A stretch of 64,000 nucleotides of DNA from Lachnospiraceae bacterium UBA1721 (GCA_002317155.1 DCIR01000055.1:7332-71331), one strand, 5' to 3'; shown: positions 43,687 to 53,298, counted from the stretch's first letter. Notes: generated by a model not told the origin, from the letters alone. A program made the numbers and translations.

Positions 43687-44127
43687 ATGTCGAAAAAAGA
43701 TAGTAATAATTTAAATGAATTACTGGCAACTTTATTCAATTCTATAATGATTACCGAGAGCAAGGCGATTATCACCGAAGAGTTTAAGGATATAAGCCAT
43801 AATGATATGCATATCATAGAGGCAGTCGGAATTGAAGAACCCAGAAAGATGTCTGAGATAGCCAAGCGTTTGGGGGTTACAGTCGGAACACTTACCACCA
43901 ATATTAACAGCCTTGAGCGCAAGAATTATGTTATTCGTGAGCGTAGCGACTCTGACAAAAGAGTAGTGTTTGTGACATTGACCGAACGCGGAAGAAAGGC
44001 ATTTTTTTATCACAGAGATTTTCACAAGAAATTAATCAGATCAGTGGTATCGGAATTTAGTTCAGATGAGAAAGAGGTACTCATGCGTTGCCTTAATAAG
44101 CTGAACGATTTCTTTACAAATGACTGA
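43687..44127 (+). CDS. MarR-family regulator, candidate FabT
   Basis: 146-aa winged-helix repressor. Core IEEPRKMSEIAKRLGVTVGTLTTNINSLERKNYVIRERSDSDKRVVFVTLTERGRKAF is the MarR wHTH with beta-wing (D-K-R-V). It is the last gene of a FASII operon whose promoter carries TTTGA-N3-TCAAA palindromes; in streptococci FabT, also MarR-type, is encoded at the start of the equivalent operon and binds such sites. Assignment as FabT is by context and not by direct comparison. The gene may be coupled through the hairpin upstream. Confidence 0.82.
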   Translation: MSKKDSNNLNELLATLFNSIMITESKAIITEEFKDISHNDMHIIEAVGIEEPRKMSEIAKRLGVTVGTLTTNINSLERKNYVIRERSDSDKRVVFVTLTERGRKAFFYHRDFHKKLIRSVVSEFSSDEKEVLMRCLNKLNDFFTND

Positions 44128-44181
44128 AATAGTGGATAATTAATATTGTGATGAAAATGACCGGATATTCTGGAGGGGTTA

Positions 44182-45750
44182 ATGTCAGCAGAATCAGTTT
44201 TTAAGAAAATTAAAAATGTAGACAAGAAGCTGTTGATACAGTTAGTGGTTGTATTTATATTTCCTCTGATATTGTGCATAGTAATATGCGCATTCAGGGG
44301 ATTAAATTTTTTTAAGTTATATATTCCTTATTCAAAGGATAATGACAGTTTGTTTTATTATAAGCTGGTAGAAGGCGTATTGTCGCCCGGTGGAATAAAG
44401 GGATATTACGGTTTTAATGAAAATCATGCCCAAATCGGATCGTTTGCGGCATGGAATCCGGTAATAGTGTTGCCGTGGATTGTGTTTGGAAGATTGTTCG
44501 GATGGAATTCATTTTCACCGATTCTTTATAATGTTATTTTCTTTTCTATTTCTCTGACTGCGTTTGTTGGATTGGCAAAATTAAATATAAAGCAGACGGC
44601 ATGCCTACTGGTTGGATTGGCATTATATCCGCCTTTGCCTCTTCATTTGATGAATATGCTTCCGGAAGCAAATGTGGCATCATTTATACTATTGGATTTT
44701 GCCTGTGTTTTTGCATATATTAATTCTAAAAAGCGAGGATTCCTTGCGACATCTTTGGGCTTTTGCATATATCTTACTATGTGCAGACCATATTATTTCC
44801 TGCTATTTGTAATTACATTTTATTATTATGCGAAGAGTAAAATGAAAAACTGGTGGATGTTACCGATAGCATCCATGGTGGTGGCAGTTGGAGCTTATCT
44901 GCTGACAACCAAGTATTTCACAGCTGAATATTTTGAGCCATTATTCAGTTACCCGTATATGGATTTTATAAAGCGTGGAGAAATTAGATGGGCATTGAGC
45001 AATACATACCATACCATGCTTGATACCGCACGCAGCATATACGATTATGTCAGAGGCGGTATAATGTATGGCGGATTGCCAAGTGTTCAATATGCGATTG
45101 CCATGCTGATGTCGATACTTCTTCTGATAGCTTCAATCAGTAAAAAGAATAAAGAGAAGAGCGCAGTATATTGGGGTATGGGACTGAATTATATTTGCGT
45201 CTTCATGGCAATATTGATATTGCTCAGAAAAGCGAATGAAGGAGCGCGTCATAGTTTTGTTTTTTCACTCATCGCATTGATTTTACTGTTTACGGTAGAA
45301 TTTGATGTGCGCGGAGCCATTCGTCATTTACTGATATTTGCGGTTTTGATTTTCTTGGCTACTAAAGGAACCTATCAGCTTAGAAGCTATGACCTTTCTA
45401 ATGTATGTGCAGTTCCACAGGATGAGATAGAGGCTTTGGAAGCTGAGCTGAAGGATTCATTAGTGATATCAGACAGTGGTGATAAGTACGAAAATACTAT
45501 TGCCTGGGTTTTGGTGGATTACAGTGGCGATAACTACATGATTACGGATTATCATTCACTGTTCGCTGTTCCGGGGGCGATGGGACTTAATATTTGCAGC
45601 TATGATTATATTGTTGGAAATATTGATTGCCTCAAGTCCGGATATTTAGCTGTTCCACCCGGAGGCGATATTGATGAACTGAGCCAAGAGAGGAATTTCA
45701 CAGAGATTGCAAGAACTGCGAATATTCTGATATATAAGGTTGATTATTAA
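44182..45750 (+). CDS. Multi-pass membrane protein, GT-C glycosyltransferase-like
   Basis: 522 aa with about 10-12 transmembrane helices in the first ~400 residues and an extracytoplasmic C-terminal domain of about 120 residues. After helix 1 there is a loop with YIPYSKDNDSLFYYKLVEG, where the acidic pair resembles the catalytic loop of GT-C enzymes, then a helix with MLPEANVASF. I do not recognise a specific family; lipid-linked sugar transfer to a surface glycan is one option. GGAGGGG precedes the ATG. Confidence 0.6.
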   Translation: MSAESVFKKIKNVDKKLLIQLVVVFIFPLILCIVICAFRGLNFFKLYIPYSKDNDSLFYYKLVEGVLSPGGIKGYYGFNENHAQIGSFAAWNPVIVLPWIVFGRLFGWNSFSPILYNVIFFSISLTAFVGLAKLNIKQTACLLVGLALYPPLPLHLMNMLPEANVASFILLDFACVFAYINSKKRGFLATSLGFCIYLTMCRPYYFLLFVITFYYYAKSKMKNWWMLPIASMVVAVGAYLLTTKYFTAEYFEPLFSYPYMDFIKRGEIRWALSNTYHTMLDTARSIYDYVRGGIMYGGLPSVQYAIAMLMSILLLIASISKKNKEKSAVYWGMGLNYICVFMAILILLRKANEGARHSFVFSLIALILLFTVEFDVRGAIRHLLIFAVLIFLATKGTYQLRSYDLSNVCAVPQDEIEALEAELKDSLVISDSGDKYENTIAWVLVDYSGDNYMITDYHSLFAVPGAMGLNICSYDYIVGNIDCLKSGYLAVPPGGDIDELSQERNFTEIARTANILIYKVDY

Positions 45751-45832
45751 TGGATATATCAATAGGATGAGAATGTTAATAGAATTGATATTGATAGAAT
45801 AAGATTATCAACATTTACTGTAGAATATTACT

Positions 45833-45860
45833 TTGTTTATTATCTACAAAATGATACAAT
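45833..45860 (+). promoter_or_regulatory. Promoter of the sugar kinase gene
   Basis: TTGTTT, 16-base spacer, TACAAT, about 23 bases before the AGGA ribosome binding site region and 38 before the GTG start. Moderate match. Confidence 0.5.
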
Positions 45861-45898
45861 AATGCGTGAATAACAATGACTTACGGAGGATTAAAACA

Positions 45899-47494
45899 GT
45901 GAGTGCAAAGGAATTAATTGAAAGCGGAAAAGCAGTACTTGGTATTGAGTTTGGTTCGACCAGAATCAAGGGAGTACTTATCGATGAGAATCATACACCT
46001 ATCGCATCAGGCGATCATGAGTGGGAGAACCGTCTTGATAATGGAGTATGGACTTATACACTTGATGATATTTGGACAGGACTTCAGGATACCTATGCTA
46101 ATCTTCGCAAGGATGTAATGACAAAGTATGGCGTGGAAATCAAGAAGCTTGCAGCAATCGGTTTTTCAGGAATGATGCATGGCTATATGGCATTTAATAA
46201 GGAAGGTGAACTTCTCGTTCCTTTCAGAACCTGGAGAAATACAATTACCGGACCTGCTGCAAAGGAACTTACCGAGCTTCTCGGATTTAATATTCCTCAG
46301 CGTTGGAGCATTGCACATCTTTATCAGGCAATTCTCAATAATGAAGAGCATGTTAAGGATATTACATATTTCACAACTCTTGCAGGATATATTCATTGGC
46401 AGATGACAGGTGAGAAGGTAATGGGAGTCGGTGAGGCTTCAGGTATGTTCCCTATTGATTCTTCAATTTGCGATTACAATGCTGCTATGCTTGATAAGTT
46501 CGCAGCACTTGATAATGTTAAAAAATATGGCTGGGATATCCGTGAGATTCTTCCCAAGGTTCTTCCTGCAGGCGCAGAGGCCGGTAAGCTTACTGCAGAG
46601 GGCGCTAAAAAGCTTGACCCTTCAGGAAACCTCGAGGCAGGTATTCCTTTTGCTCCCTGTGAGGGTGATGCAGGTACAGGTATGGCAGCTACCAATTCAG
46701 TAGCAAAGCGTACCGGTAATGTATCAGCAGGTACCAGCGTATTTGCAATGGTTGTTCTTGAGGAGGATCTTAAGAAGGTACATGAGGAGCTTGACCTTGT
46801 TACTACACCTGCAGGTGCAACAGTAGCCATGGTTCACTGCAATAACTGTACCTCTGATCTTAATGCATGGGTTGGTCTTTTCAAGGAATTTGCAGATATG
46901 TTTGGAATGGATATCAGCATGAATGATATCTATGGCAAGCTTTATACCAATGCTCTTAACGGCGATAAGGATTGCGGCGGACTCCTTGCATTCAATACTT
47001 TCTCTGGAGAGCCTGTAATCGGTCTTAATGAAGGTAGACCTATGTTTGCTAGAAAGCCTGCAGCTAAGATGAATCTTGCTAATTTCATGAGAACTCATCT
47101 CTATGCTTCACTTGCTACTCTTAAGGTTGGTTGTGATATTCTCTTCAAGGAGGAGAAGGTTAAGTGCGATACCATCTATGGTCATGGTGGACTTTTCAAG
47201 ACTAAGGGAGTAGGTCAGGGAATTTTGGCAGCAGCAATGAATGCTCCTGTTGCTGTAATGGAGACCGCAGGAGAAGGCGGACCTTGGGGTATGGCTCTTC
47301 TCGCTGCATACATGGTTAATAAGGCTGACGGAGAGACTCTTGACGAGTATCTTGCAAACAAGGTATTCAATGGTGAGAAGGGTTCTGTAATGCAGCCCGA
47401 TCCCGCTGACGTAGCAGGATTTGATGCATATATCGAGGAATATGTTAAGGCTATTCCTGCAGAAGAAGTTCTTAACGATGCATTGCCTCTGTAA
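45899..47494 (+). CDS. FGGY-family carbohydrate kinase, pentulose kinase-like
   Basis: 531-aa cytoplasmic ATP-dependent sugar kinase. Seen: VLGIEFGSTRIKGVLID (phosphate 1), AAIGFSGMMHGYMAF, PFRTWRN, EGDAGTGMAATNSVAKRTGNVSAGTSVFAM (ATPase core), IYGHGGLFKTKGVGQGILAAAMNAPV (FGGY signature 2 region). Closest in feel to clostridial proteins annotated as xylulokinase or L-ribulokinase; the exact sugar is unsure. ACGGAGGA lies 8 bases before GTG 45899, so GTG is the start and the upstream GTG at 45866 is rejected. Next gene is a transaldolase-like aldolase, supporting a pentose role. Confidence 0.85.
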   Translation: MSAKELIESGKAVLGIEFGSTRIKGVLIDENHTPIASGDHEWENRLDNGVWTYTLDDIWTGLQDTYANLRKDVMTKYGVEIKKLAAIGFSGMMHGYMAFNKEGELLVPFRTWRNTITGPAAKELTELLGFNIPQRWSIAHLYQAILNNEEHVKDITYFTTLAGYIHWQMTGEKVMGVGEASGMFPIDSSICDYNAAMLDKFAALDNVKKYGWDIREILPKVLPAGAEAGKLTAEGAKKLDPSGNLEAGIPFAPCEGDAGTGMAATNSVAKRTGNVSAGTSVFAMVVLEEDLKKVHEELDLVTTPAGATVAMVHCNNCTSDLNAWVGLFKEFADMFGMDISMNDIYGKLYTNALNGDKDCGGLLAFNTFSGEPVIGLNEGRPMFARKPAAKMNLANFMRTHLYASLATLKVGCDILFKEEKVKCDTIYGHGGLFKTKGVGQGILAAAMNAPVAVMETAGEGGPWGMALLAAYMVNKADGETLDEYLANKVFNGEKGSVMQPDPADVAGFDAYIEEYVKAIPAEEVLNDALPL

Positions 47495-47512
47495 TTAAAT
47501 ATATGAAAAAAC

Positions 47513-47575
47513 GTGCCACTTAATATGATGTGCTCTGCAAATCTTGACAGATATCATTAGAGTGGCACTTTTATT
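47513..47575 (+). terminator. Terminator after the sugar kinase
   Basis: GTGCCACT and AGTGGCAC close a long hairpin with a partly paired 40-base interior, followed by TTTTATT. Confidence 0.75.
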
Positions 47576-47716
47576 GGCAATTTAAATAGCAATAAGTAAA
47601 CAATTCAGAGCAATATTGCTATCGCAAATGATTCGCCGAGGAAATATAATGACATTATGATATATATGAGAAGGTATATTTCATAAAATATAATTACTTT
47701 TATAAGGAGAAAAACA

Positions 47717-48373
47717 ATGAAGATTTTTGTTGACACCGGTAAAATCGAAGAGATCAAGAAGGCTAATGACATGGGCGTTATCTGTGGTGTTACCACCAAC
47801 CCTTCACTTATCGCTAAGGAAGGTGGACGTCCTCAGGAAGAAATCCTTAAGGAGATCGCTTCAATCGTTGATGGCCCTATCTCAGGTGAGGTTAAGGCTA
47901 CTACCGTAGACGCTGAGGGTATGATCGCTGAAGGTCGTGAGATTGCAAAGCTTCATCCTAATATGGTTGTTAAGATTCCTATGACTGTTGAAGGCCTCAA
48001 GGCTGTTAAGGTTCTTTCAGCAGAAGGTATCAAGACCAACGTTACTCTTATTTTCTCAGCTAACCAGGCTATTCTTGCTGCAAATGCAGGTGCAACTTAT
48101 GTATCACCTTTCCTTGGCAGACTTGATGATATCTCTATGCCCGGTATTGACCTTATCCGTCAGATCGCTGAGATCTTCCAGATTTATGGTTATGACTGCG
48201 AAATCATCGCTGCTTCAGTTCGTAATCCTATCCATGTTACTGACTGTGCACTTGCAGGCGCTGATATCGCTACCATTCCTTACAGCGTAATCGAGCAGAT
48301 GACCAAGCATCCTCTTACCGATCAGGGTATTGCTAAGTTCCAGGCTGATTACCTCAAGGTATTTGGTAACTAA
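47717..48373 (+). CDS. Fructose-6-phosphate aldolase/transaldolase-like protein
   Basis: 218-aa TIM barrel of the small transaldolase family (FSA/TalC). Seen: MKIFVDTGKIEEIKKANDMG, GVTTNPSLIAKEG, VVKIPMTVEGLKAVKVL with Schiff-base Lys86, TLIFSANQAILAANAGATYVSPFLGRLDD and EIIAASVRNPIHVTDCALAGADIATIPY. In organisms without classical transaldolase it works in the non-oxidative pentose phosphate route; true transaldolase versus F6P aldolase activity cannot be separated here. Strong AAGGAG and the codon use suggest high expression. Confidence 0.92.
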   Translation: MKIFVDTGKIEEIKKANDMGVICGVTTNPSLIAKEGGRPQEEILKEIASIVDGPISGEVKATTVDAEGMIAEGREIAKLHPNMVVKIPMTVEGLKAVKVLSAEGIKTNVTLIFSANQAILAANAGATYVSPFLGRLDDISMPGIDLIRQIAEIFQIYGYDCEIIAASVRNPIHVTDCALAGADIATIPYSVIEQMTKHPLTDQGIAKFQADYLKVFGN

Positions 48374-48405
48374 TTCGAGAAATCTGAATTAATTATATAT
48401 AATTA

Positions 48406-48434
48406 GGGCGAGCCTATGGTTCGCCCTTTTTTTA
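48406..48434 (+). terminator. Terminator after the transaldolase-like gene
   Basis: GGGCGAGCC pairs with GGTTCGCCC (one G-T pair), 3-base loop, followed by seven T. Confidence 0.92.
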
Positions 48435-48534
48435 TTGAAAAGAAGCATTCTCATTGTATTTATTGAAAAAACACTTTGTTTATTGTATGGTTTTAGTGTA
48501 TCCAATATCATGAATGCAGATTGGCTGGGTGAGT

Positions 48535-49554
48535 ATGAAATTAAGTATAATCGTGCCGGTTTATAACATGGCCAAAGACAATAAATTGCAGTTTTGTATT
48601 GATTCATTATTGAATCAGACCATAGATGATTATGAGATAATCGCAGTCGATGATGCATCAACAGATGAATCACCTGAGATCCTGAAAAAATATAGTGAAG
48701 ATTATCCCGATAGGGTAAGAATATTTTTACAGAAGGAAAATAAGAAACAGGGTGCGGCAAAAAACGTCGGACTGAAGGCAGCTACCGGAGAGTGGATCGG
48801 ATTCATCGACAGTGATGACTGGGTAACTCCTGATTATTATGAAAAATTAATCGGCAAAGCCGAGGCTACCGGAGCTGATGTTGTAGGGTGCCATTATTCC
48901 ATAGTTCATGAGCATACATTTGAAGTTGGTGATGTGGTATGCAATAACAGTCTTGACCAGGCCGGATTCCTTGATGGAGAGAAACATAAAAAATTATTCA
49001 TGCAGTTTGGAAGCATGGTAATCAAGGTATATAAGAGAAATATTATTGTGGAAAATAAACTGGATTTTCCGGAGGGTATCTTCTATGAGGATAACTGTGC
49101 AGGTCCTATATGGTCTGCTTATTTTTCTCATTTTGAGATGGTTGATGAACCCTTGTATTATTATTACCAACATTCGGATTCTACAGTACATACCGTGGAA
49201 ATGTCTCGACTTTATAATAGAATGACAGCGTGCGAAATCTTGAAGGAGAGATTGACTGAGAGAGGATTGTACGGCAAGTATCATGATGAGCTGGAATATA
49301 TTTTCAGTATGCTATATTTCAAGAACACTTTGTTCTCATATATGCTTGCAAAACATACTGAGGGAATAGGATTTGTAAAAAAACTGAAGGCAGGAATGCT
49401 GGAGCATTTCCCGAACTTCAGAAAGAATAAGTACTATGTGGTGCCTGATGCTGAGGAAGCAAGGATGATAGATTTGCTTATGAAAAATACCACGCAGTTT
49501 TATGTTTATTATTCGCTGTTGTGGTTCTATCGTCGTAAAATCAGACATCAGTAA
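48535..49554 (+). CDS. GT2-family glycosyltransferase
   Basis: 339-aa GT-A enzyme, outside the main polysaccharide cluster. Seen: KLSIIVPVYNMAKDN, CIDSLLNQTIDDYEIIAVDDASTDES, QGAAKNVGLKAATGEWIGFIDSDDWVTPDYYEKL (DSDD metal site) and FYEDNCAGPIWSAYF. Lacks a membrane anchor. Probably decorates a surface polymer or wall glycan. ATG 48535 gives the canonical N-terminus, but the purine-rich GGGTGAG is very close to it; ATG 48514 is an alternative. Confidence 0.85.
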   Translation: MKLSIIVPVYNMAKDNKLQFCIDSLLNQTIDDYEIIAVDDASTDESPEILKKYSEDYPDRVRIFLQKENKKQGAAKNVGLKAATGEWIGFIDSDDWVTPDYYEKLIGKAEATGADVVGCHYSIVHEHTFEVGDVVCNNSLDQAGFLDGEKHKKLFMQFGSMVIKVYKRNIIVENKLDFPEGIFYEDNCAGPIWSAYFSHFEMVDEPLYYYYQHSDSTVHTVEMSRLYNRMTACEILKERLTERGLYGKYHDELEYIFSMLYFKNTLFSYMLAKHTEGIGFVKKLKAGMLEHFPNFRKNKYYVVPDAEEARMIDLLMKNTTQFYVYYSLLWFYRRKIRHQ

Positions 49555-50481
49555 TCATAGTAATAAAGATATCAGTGGCAGGGTAATAAATGAAAGCAGT
49601 GTGCTCACCAATATACAGTTGGCTGACAGTTCCATCTCACTGTGATGAATCTCTGCAAGGTTGAGAATAATAGATGCGCACGGAGTTGCTGCGAGTATTA
49701 GTATGCTTGCCTTAAATGAGTAGGGCAGAGGCAGAAAATATACGCACGCATAACAGAATAGAGGAAATACAACCATTTTTCCGAAACATGATGCGTATAC
49801 TGCAGGATTGGTCCAAAGTTTCTTGAAGGGAACTGTGGCGAGTCTGATACCTACTATAAGCATACATACAGGAGTGGTCATTTTGCCAAGCAAATCGACC
49901 GCATCAAGAACGAGTGACGGAATGTAGTTCTTGGCTCCGGTAACGTATAAAGGAATAGCTACAAGAAAAGCAAATGCAGCAGGATTAACAAATGCAGCTT
50001 TGACAGTCATGTATTTCTTATCTCTGGTGAGACAATAGATACCCATTGTAAATACCAGGATATTCATAGTGATGACCTGGATAGATGAGTAGCACATAAC
50101 CTCAGGATTATCGGGAAGCAAAGCTTTGACAATCGGAAGACCGAAGAAGCCTACGTTGCCGAGAACCATAGCGATATTCATAATGCGATATCTGGCGTCC
50201 TCATGTTTTTTTCTGAAGAGTAGATAAAGGATGGCGCAGAATGCAGCCTGAAGCAGAAACGATACTAAAAAGTAGAAGCCCATCCATTTGAAGTCCTCAA
50301 GTGAGAAGTCGAGCTTAACAAATGAAGAAACCTGCATGCAGGGACCGAGTACATATATAAGAATAGCGGAAAGCGTTGAGAGATGATCTCCCAATGCTTT
50401 TTTTGTTTTAGATAAAAGATAGCCGGGAGCTATAAATAATAAAGTAGTGAGAACTGTTGAAAGGGCAATTTTAAATTCCAT
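49555..50481 (-). CDS. AEC-family (auxin efflux carrier-like) transporter
   Basis: 308-aa membrane protein with about 10 helices in a 5+5 arrangement. Seen: LLFIAPGYLLSKTKKAL near the N-terminus, LGNVGFFGLPIVKALLP in the first half (conserved N-x-G/F-x-G-x-P) and ATPCASIILNLAEIHHSEMELSANCILVSTLLSFITLPLI at the C-terminus. Substrates of bacterial AEC proteins are mostly carboxylates such as malate; not determinable here. Divergent from metY with a 381-base spacer; its 3' end abuts the GT2 gene. Confidence 0.88.
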   Translation of the reverse strand: MEFKIALSTVLTTLLFIAPGYLLSKTKKALGDHLSTLSAILIYVLGPCMQVSSFVKLDFSLEDFKWMGFYFLVSFLLQAAFCAILYLLFRKKHEDARYRIMNIAMVLGNVGFFGLPIVKALLPDNPEVMCYSSIQVITMNILVFTMGIYCLTRDKKYMTVKAAFVNPAAFAFLVAIPLYVTGAKNYIPSLVLDAVDLLGKMTTPVCMLIVGIRLATVPFKKLWTNPAVYASCFGKMVVFPLFCYACVYFLPLPYSFKASILILAATPCASIILNLAEIHHSEMELSANCILVSTLLSFITLPLISLLL

Positions 50482-50862
50482 GGTTAATTACCTATTAATA
50501 ATATGTTGATTAATATATATGCGTTGTGCGCTGGTAAACAATATTTGTTTCTTCGATTGTTTATATTAGCATACTAATTAAGCTTTCTATATATTATTAT
50601 TTCACAAATTATCCTTTGCGTGGATGCAAGATAATTGGAAGGGAGGAATAGTAAAGATTAATCGGGTATAGGTAAAATTAATTACAAAGAGGGTATAATA
50701 GAAAATAGCAATAGGCAAAAACTATAACCAATGATAAAAACGGCGTATTATACAATAACTGAACATAGTGATAACATAACGATTGTAAGGAACAGCAATA
50801 CAAAAACTGATTATAAATGAAAAGAAAGCATCTCTAACAGGGATGGACGGAGGAAGAAGAAT
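50482..50862. promoter_or_regulatory. Divergent intergenic region between AEC transporter and metY
   Basis: 381 bases without a gene. Holds an imperfect inverted repeat at 50607-50636 (AATTATC, inner TTGC, GCAA, GATAATT) and two possible + strand -10 boxes (TATAAT at 50694, TACAAT at 50751) with poor -35 matches. No T-box or SAM riboswitch core was recognised. The rest is AT-rich and unremarkable. Confidence 0.4.
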
Positions 50863-52173
50863 ATGAGCAAGAAGACAAGAGCAGAGAGAGAATTAAGATT
50901 TGAAACCAAGCAGCTTCATGTTGGACAGGAAAGCGCAGATCCCGTAACTGACGCAAGAGCAGTTCCTATTTATCTTACAAGTTCATATGTATTTCATAAC
51001 AGCCAGCACGCAGCAGACCGTTTCGGACTCAGAGATGCAGGTAATATTTACGGAAGACTTACCAATCCCACACAGGGAGTATTCGAGCAGAGAATTGCAG
51101 CACTTGAGGGTGGTGTAGCAGCACTCGGAGTTGCATCCGGAGCAGCAGCTCTTTCATATGCATTCAGAGCAGTAGCTCATGCAGGAGATCACATTGTAGC
51201 AGCTAAGAATATCTACGGTGGAACCTACAATCTCCTTGCACACACTCTTCCTGATTACGGAATTGAGACCACCTTTGTAAATCCTTTTGATTATGAGGGA
51301 ATCGAAGCTGCAATCAAGGAGAACACCAAGGCAATTGAGATTGAGACTCTTGGTAATCCCAATTCAGAAGTAGTAGATATCGAGAGAATCGCTAACATTG
51401 CACATGCACACAAGATTCCTCTTATCGTAGATAACACCTTTGCAACTCCTTATCTTGTAAGACCTATCGAGTATGGCGCAGACATAGTTATACATTCAGC
51501 AACCAAGTTCATCGGTGGTCACGGAACCACAATCGGTGGTGTGATTGTAGATTCAGGTAAGTTTGACTGGATTGCTTCAGGCAAGTTCCCTTGGTTGGTT
51601 GAGCCCAATGTATCTTATCACGGTGTAAGCTTTGCAAAGGATACAGCACCTGCAGCATTTGCTACATATATCAGAGCAATTCTTCTTCGTGATGAAGGAG
51701 CTACACTTTCACCTATTCATGCATTCATTTTCCTCCAGGGACTTGAGACACTCTCGCTCAGAGTAGAGAGACATGTAGAAAATGCACTTAAAGTTGTAGA
51801 GTATCTTAAGAACCAGCCTCTTGTAGAGAAGGTAAATCATCCTTCAATCACAACTGATGCTACTCAGAAGGAACTTTACGCTAAGTACTTCCCTAACGGA
51901 GGCGGCTCAATCTTTACCTTTGAGATCAAAGGTGGAGCAGAAAAAGCACAGCAGTTTATCGACAACCTTGAGATTTTCTCACTCCTTGCAAATGTAGCGG
52001 ATGTTAAGTCACTTGCTATACATCCCGCATCAACCACTCATTCAGAGTGCAACGAGGCTGAGCTTCTTGACCAGGGTATCAAGCCTAACACTATCAGACT
52101 TTCAATTGGTACCGAGAACATTGCAGATATCATTGAGGATCTCGATGAGGCATTCAAAGCAATTGCAGAGTAA
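50863..52173 (+). CDS. metY: O-acetylhomoserine sulfhydrylase
   Basis: 436-aa PLP enzyme making homocysteine from O-acetylhomoserine and sulfide, or by reaction with other thiols. Seen: TKQLHVGQESADPVTDARAVPIYLTSSYVF, YGRLTNPTQGVFEQRIAALEGG, IVDNTFATPYLVRPIEYGADIVIHSATKFIGGHG (PLP Lys215) and HPASTTHSECNEAELLDQGI. The long Cys/Met metabolism form with the insertion before HPASTTHS is typical of MetY. Followed by cysK, so both routes of sulfide assimilation are together. GGAGGAAG before the ATG. Confidence 0.94.
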   Translation: MSKKTRAERELRFETKQLHVGQESADPVTDARAVPIYLTSSYVFHNSQHAADRFGLRDAGNIYGRLTNPTQGVFEQRIAALEGGVAALGVASGAAALSYAFRAVAHAGDHIVAAKNIYGGTYNLLAHTLPDYGIETTFVNPFDYEGIEAAIKENTKAIEIETLGNPNSEVVDIERIANIAHAHKIPLIVDNTFATPYLVRPIEYGADIVIHSATKFIGGHGTTIGGVIVDSGKFDWIASGKFPWLVEPNVSYHGVSFAKDTAPAAFATYIRAILLRDEGATLSPIHAFIFLQGLETLSLRVERHVENALKVVEYLKNQPLVEKVNHPSITTDATQKELYAKYFPNGGGSIFTFEIKGGAEKAQQFIDNLEIFSLLANVADVKSLAIHPASTTHSECNEAELLDQGIKPNTIRLSIGTENIADIIEDLDEAFKAIAE

Positions 52174-52181
52174 TAAAATAA

Positions 52182-52248
52182 TTTATACTTTGTGAGTAGT
52201 GTGATATAATACTAGTACGCAAATACCTACTGAAGTGATGGGTATTTG
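52182..52248 (+). promoter_or_regulatory. cysK promoter with leader inverted repeat
   Basis: TTTATA (52182), 17-base spacer, TATAAT (52205). Just after the likely start point, CAAATACC (52220) and GGTATTTG (52241) form an 8-bp inverted repeat with a 13-base loop and no T-run. Candidate operator for the LysR protein downstream or another sulfur regulator. Confidence 0.6.
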
Positions 52249-52277
52249 AACTAATGGGATTATGAAGGAGAATTATC

Positions 52278-53213
52278 ATGAGTGATATTAAAAAGAGTGC
52301 AGCAGAACTTATAGGAAAAACACCTCTTCTTGAGGCTTCAAAATATGCAGCTAAGGCTGAAGTAACAGATGCAACAATTCTTGTAAAACTTGAGTATCTC
52401 AATCCGGCAGGATCTGTTAAGGATAGAGTAGCTCTTGCAATGATCGAGGATGCAGAGGCAAAGGGAATTCTTAAGCCCGGAGCAACAATTATTGAGCCTA
52501 CCAGCGGTAATACCGGAATTGGTCTTGCTTCTGTAGCGGCAGCAAAGGGATATAAGGCAATTCTTACACTTCCTGAGACAATGAGTGTAGAGCGTAGAAC
52601 CTTCCTTAAAGCATACGGTGCAGAAATCGTTCTTACTGAAGGCGCTAAGGGAATGAAGGGTGCTATTGCTAAGGCTGAAGAGCTCAGAGATTCAATTCCC
52701 GGATCAGTAATTTTAGGACAGTTTGATAATCCGGCTAACCCCGCTGCTCACAAGGCAACTACAGGTCCTGAAATTTGGGAACAGACTGATGGTAAGGTTG
52801 ATATCTTTGTTGCAGGTGTTGGTACCGGCGGAACTGTCAGTGGTGTAGGAGAGTTCTTGAAGTCACAGAATCCTGATGTTAAAATAGTTGCAGTAGAGCC
52901 TGCAACAAGCCCTGTACTTTCAAAGGGAGAGGCAGGACCTCATAAGATTCAGGGTATCGGCGCAGGATTTGTTCCCGCCACACTTAATACCAAGATTTAT
53001 GATGAGGTAATAGCAATTGAGAATGATGATGCATTTGCAGAAGGCGCAGCTTTCGGTAAGGCAGAAGGCGTTCTTGTAGGAATTTCTTCAGGAGCAGCTC
53101 TTAAGGCAGCATCAATTCTTGCTAAGCGTCCTGAAAATAAGGGTAAGGTAATCGTAGCACTCCTTCCCGATTCAGGTGACAGATATCTTTCAACTGCACT
53201 TTTCCAGAGCTAA
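52278..53213 (+). CDS. cysK: Cysteine synthase (O-acetylserine sulfhydrylase)
   Basis: 311-aa PLP enzyme forming cysteine from O-acetylserine and sulfide. Seen: LIGKTPLLEASKYAAK, VKLEYLNPAGSVKDRVALAM with PLP Lys48, IEPTSGNTGIGLASVAAAKGYKAILTLPETMS, FVAGVGTGGTVSGVGEFLK (phosphate loop), GIGAGFVPATLN, VLVGISSGAALKAA. Full length. Its own promoter and terminator make it a separate unit from metY. Confidence 0.96.
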   Translation: MSDIKKSAAELIGKTPLLEASKYAAKAEVTDATILVKLEYLNPAGSVKDRVALAMIEDAEAKGILKPGATIIEPTSGNTGIGLASVAAAKGYKAILTLPETMSVERRTFLKAYGAEIVLTEGAKGMKGAIAKAEELRDSIPGSVILGQFDNPANPAAHKATTGPEIWEQTDGKVDIFVAGVGTGGTVSGVGEFLKSQNPDVKIVAVEPATSPVLSKGEAGPHKIQGIGAGFVPATLNTKIYDEVIAIENDDAFAEGAAFGKAEGVLVGISSGAALKAASILAKRPENKGKVIVALLPDSGDRYLSTALFQS

Positions 53214-53227
53214 TATTAAAAGCTTTA

Positions 53228-53262
53228 GGCATGGCAGAAACAACTGCCATGCCTTTTTATAA
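53228..53262 (+). terminator. Terminator after cysK
   Basis: GGCATGGCAG and CTGCCATGCC, 10-bp perfect stem, 6-base loop, then TTTTT. Confidence 0.93.
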
Positions 53263-53298
53263 CTTTAATGGACAATGTAAAACAGATATAGGTGATTT

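Noticed and set aside
50482..50862. SAM or T-box riboswitch before metY
   Set aside because: No conserved T-box sequence or SAM-I kink-turn core was found; only an imperfect inverted repeat is visible.
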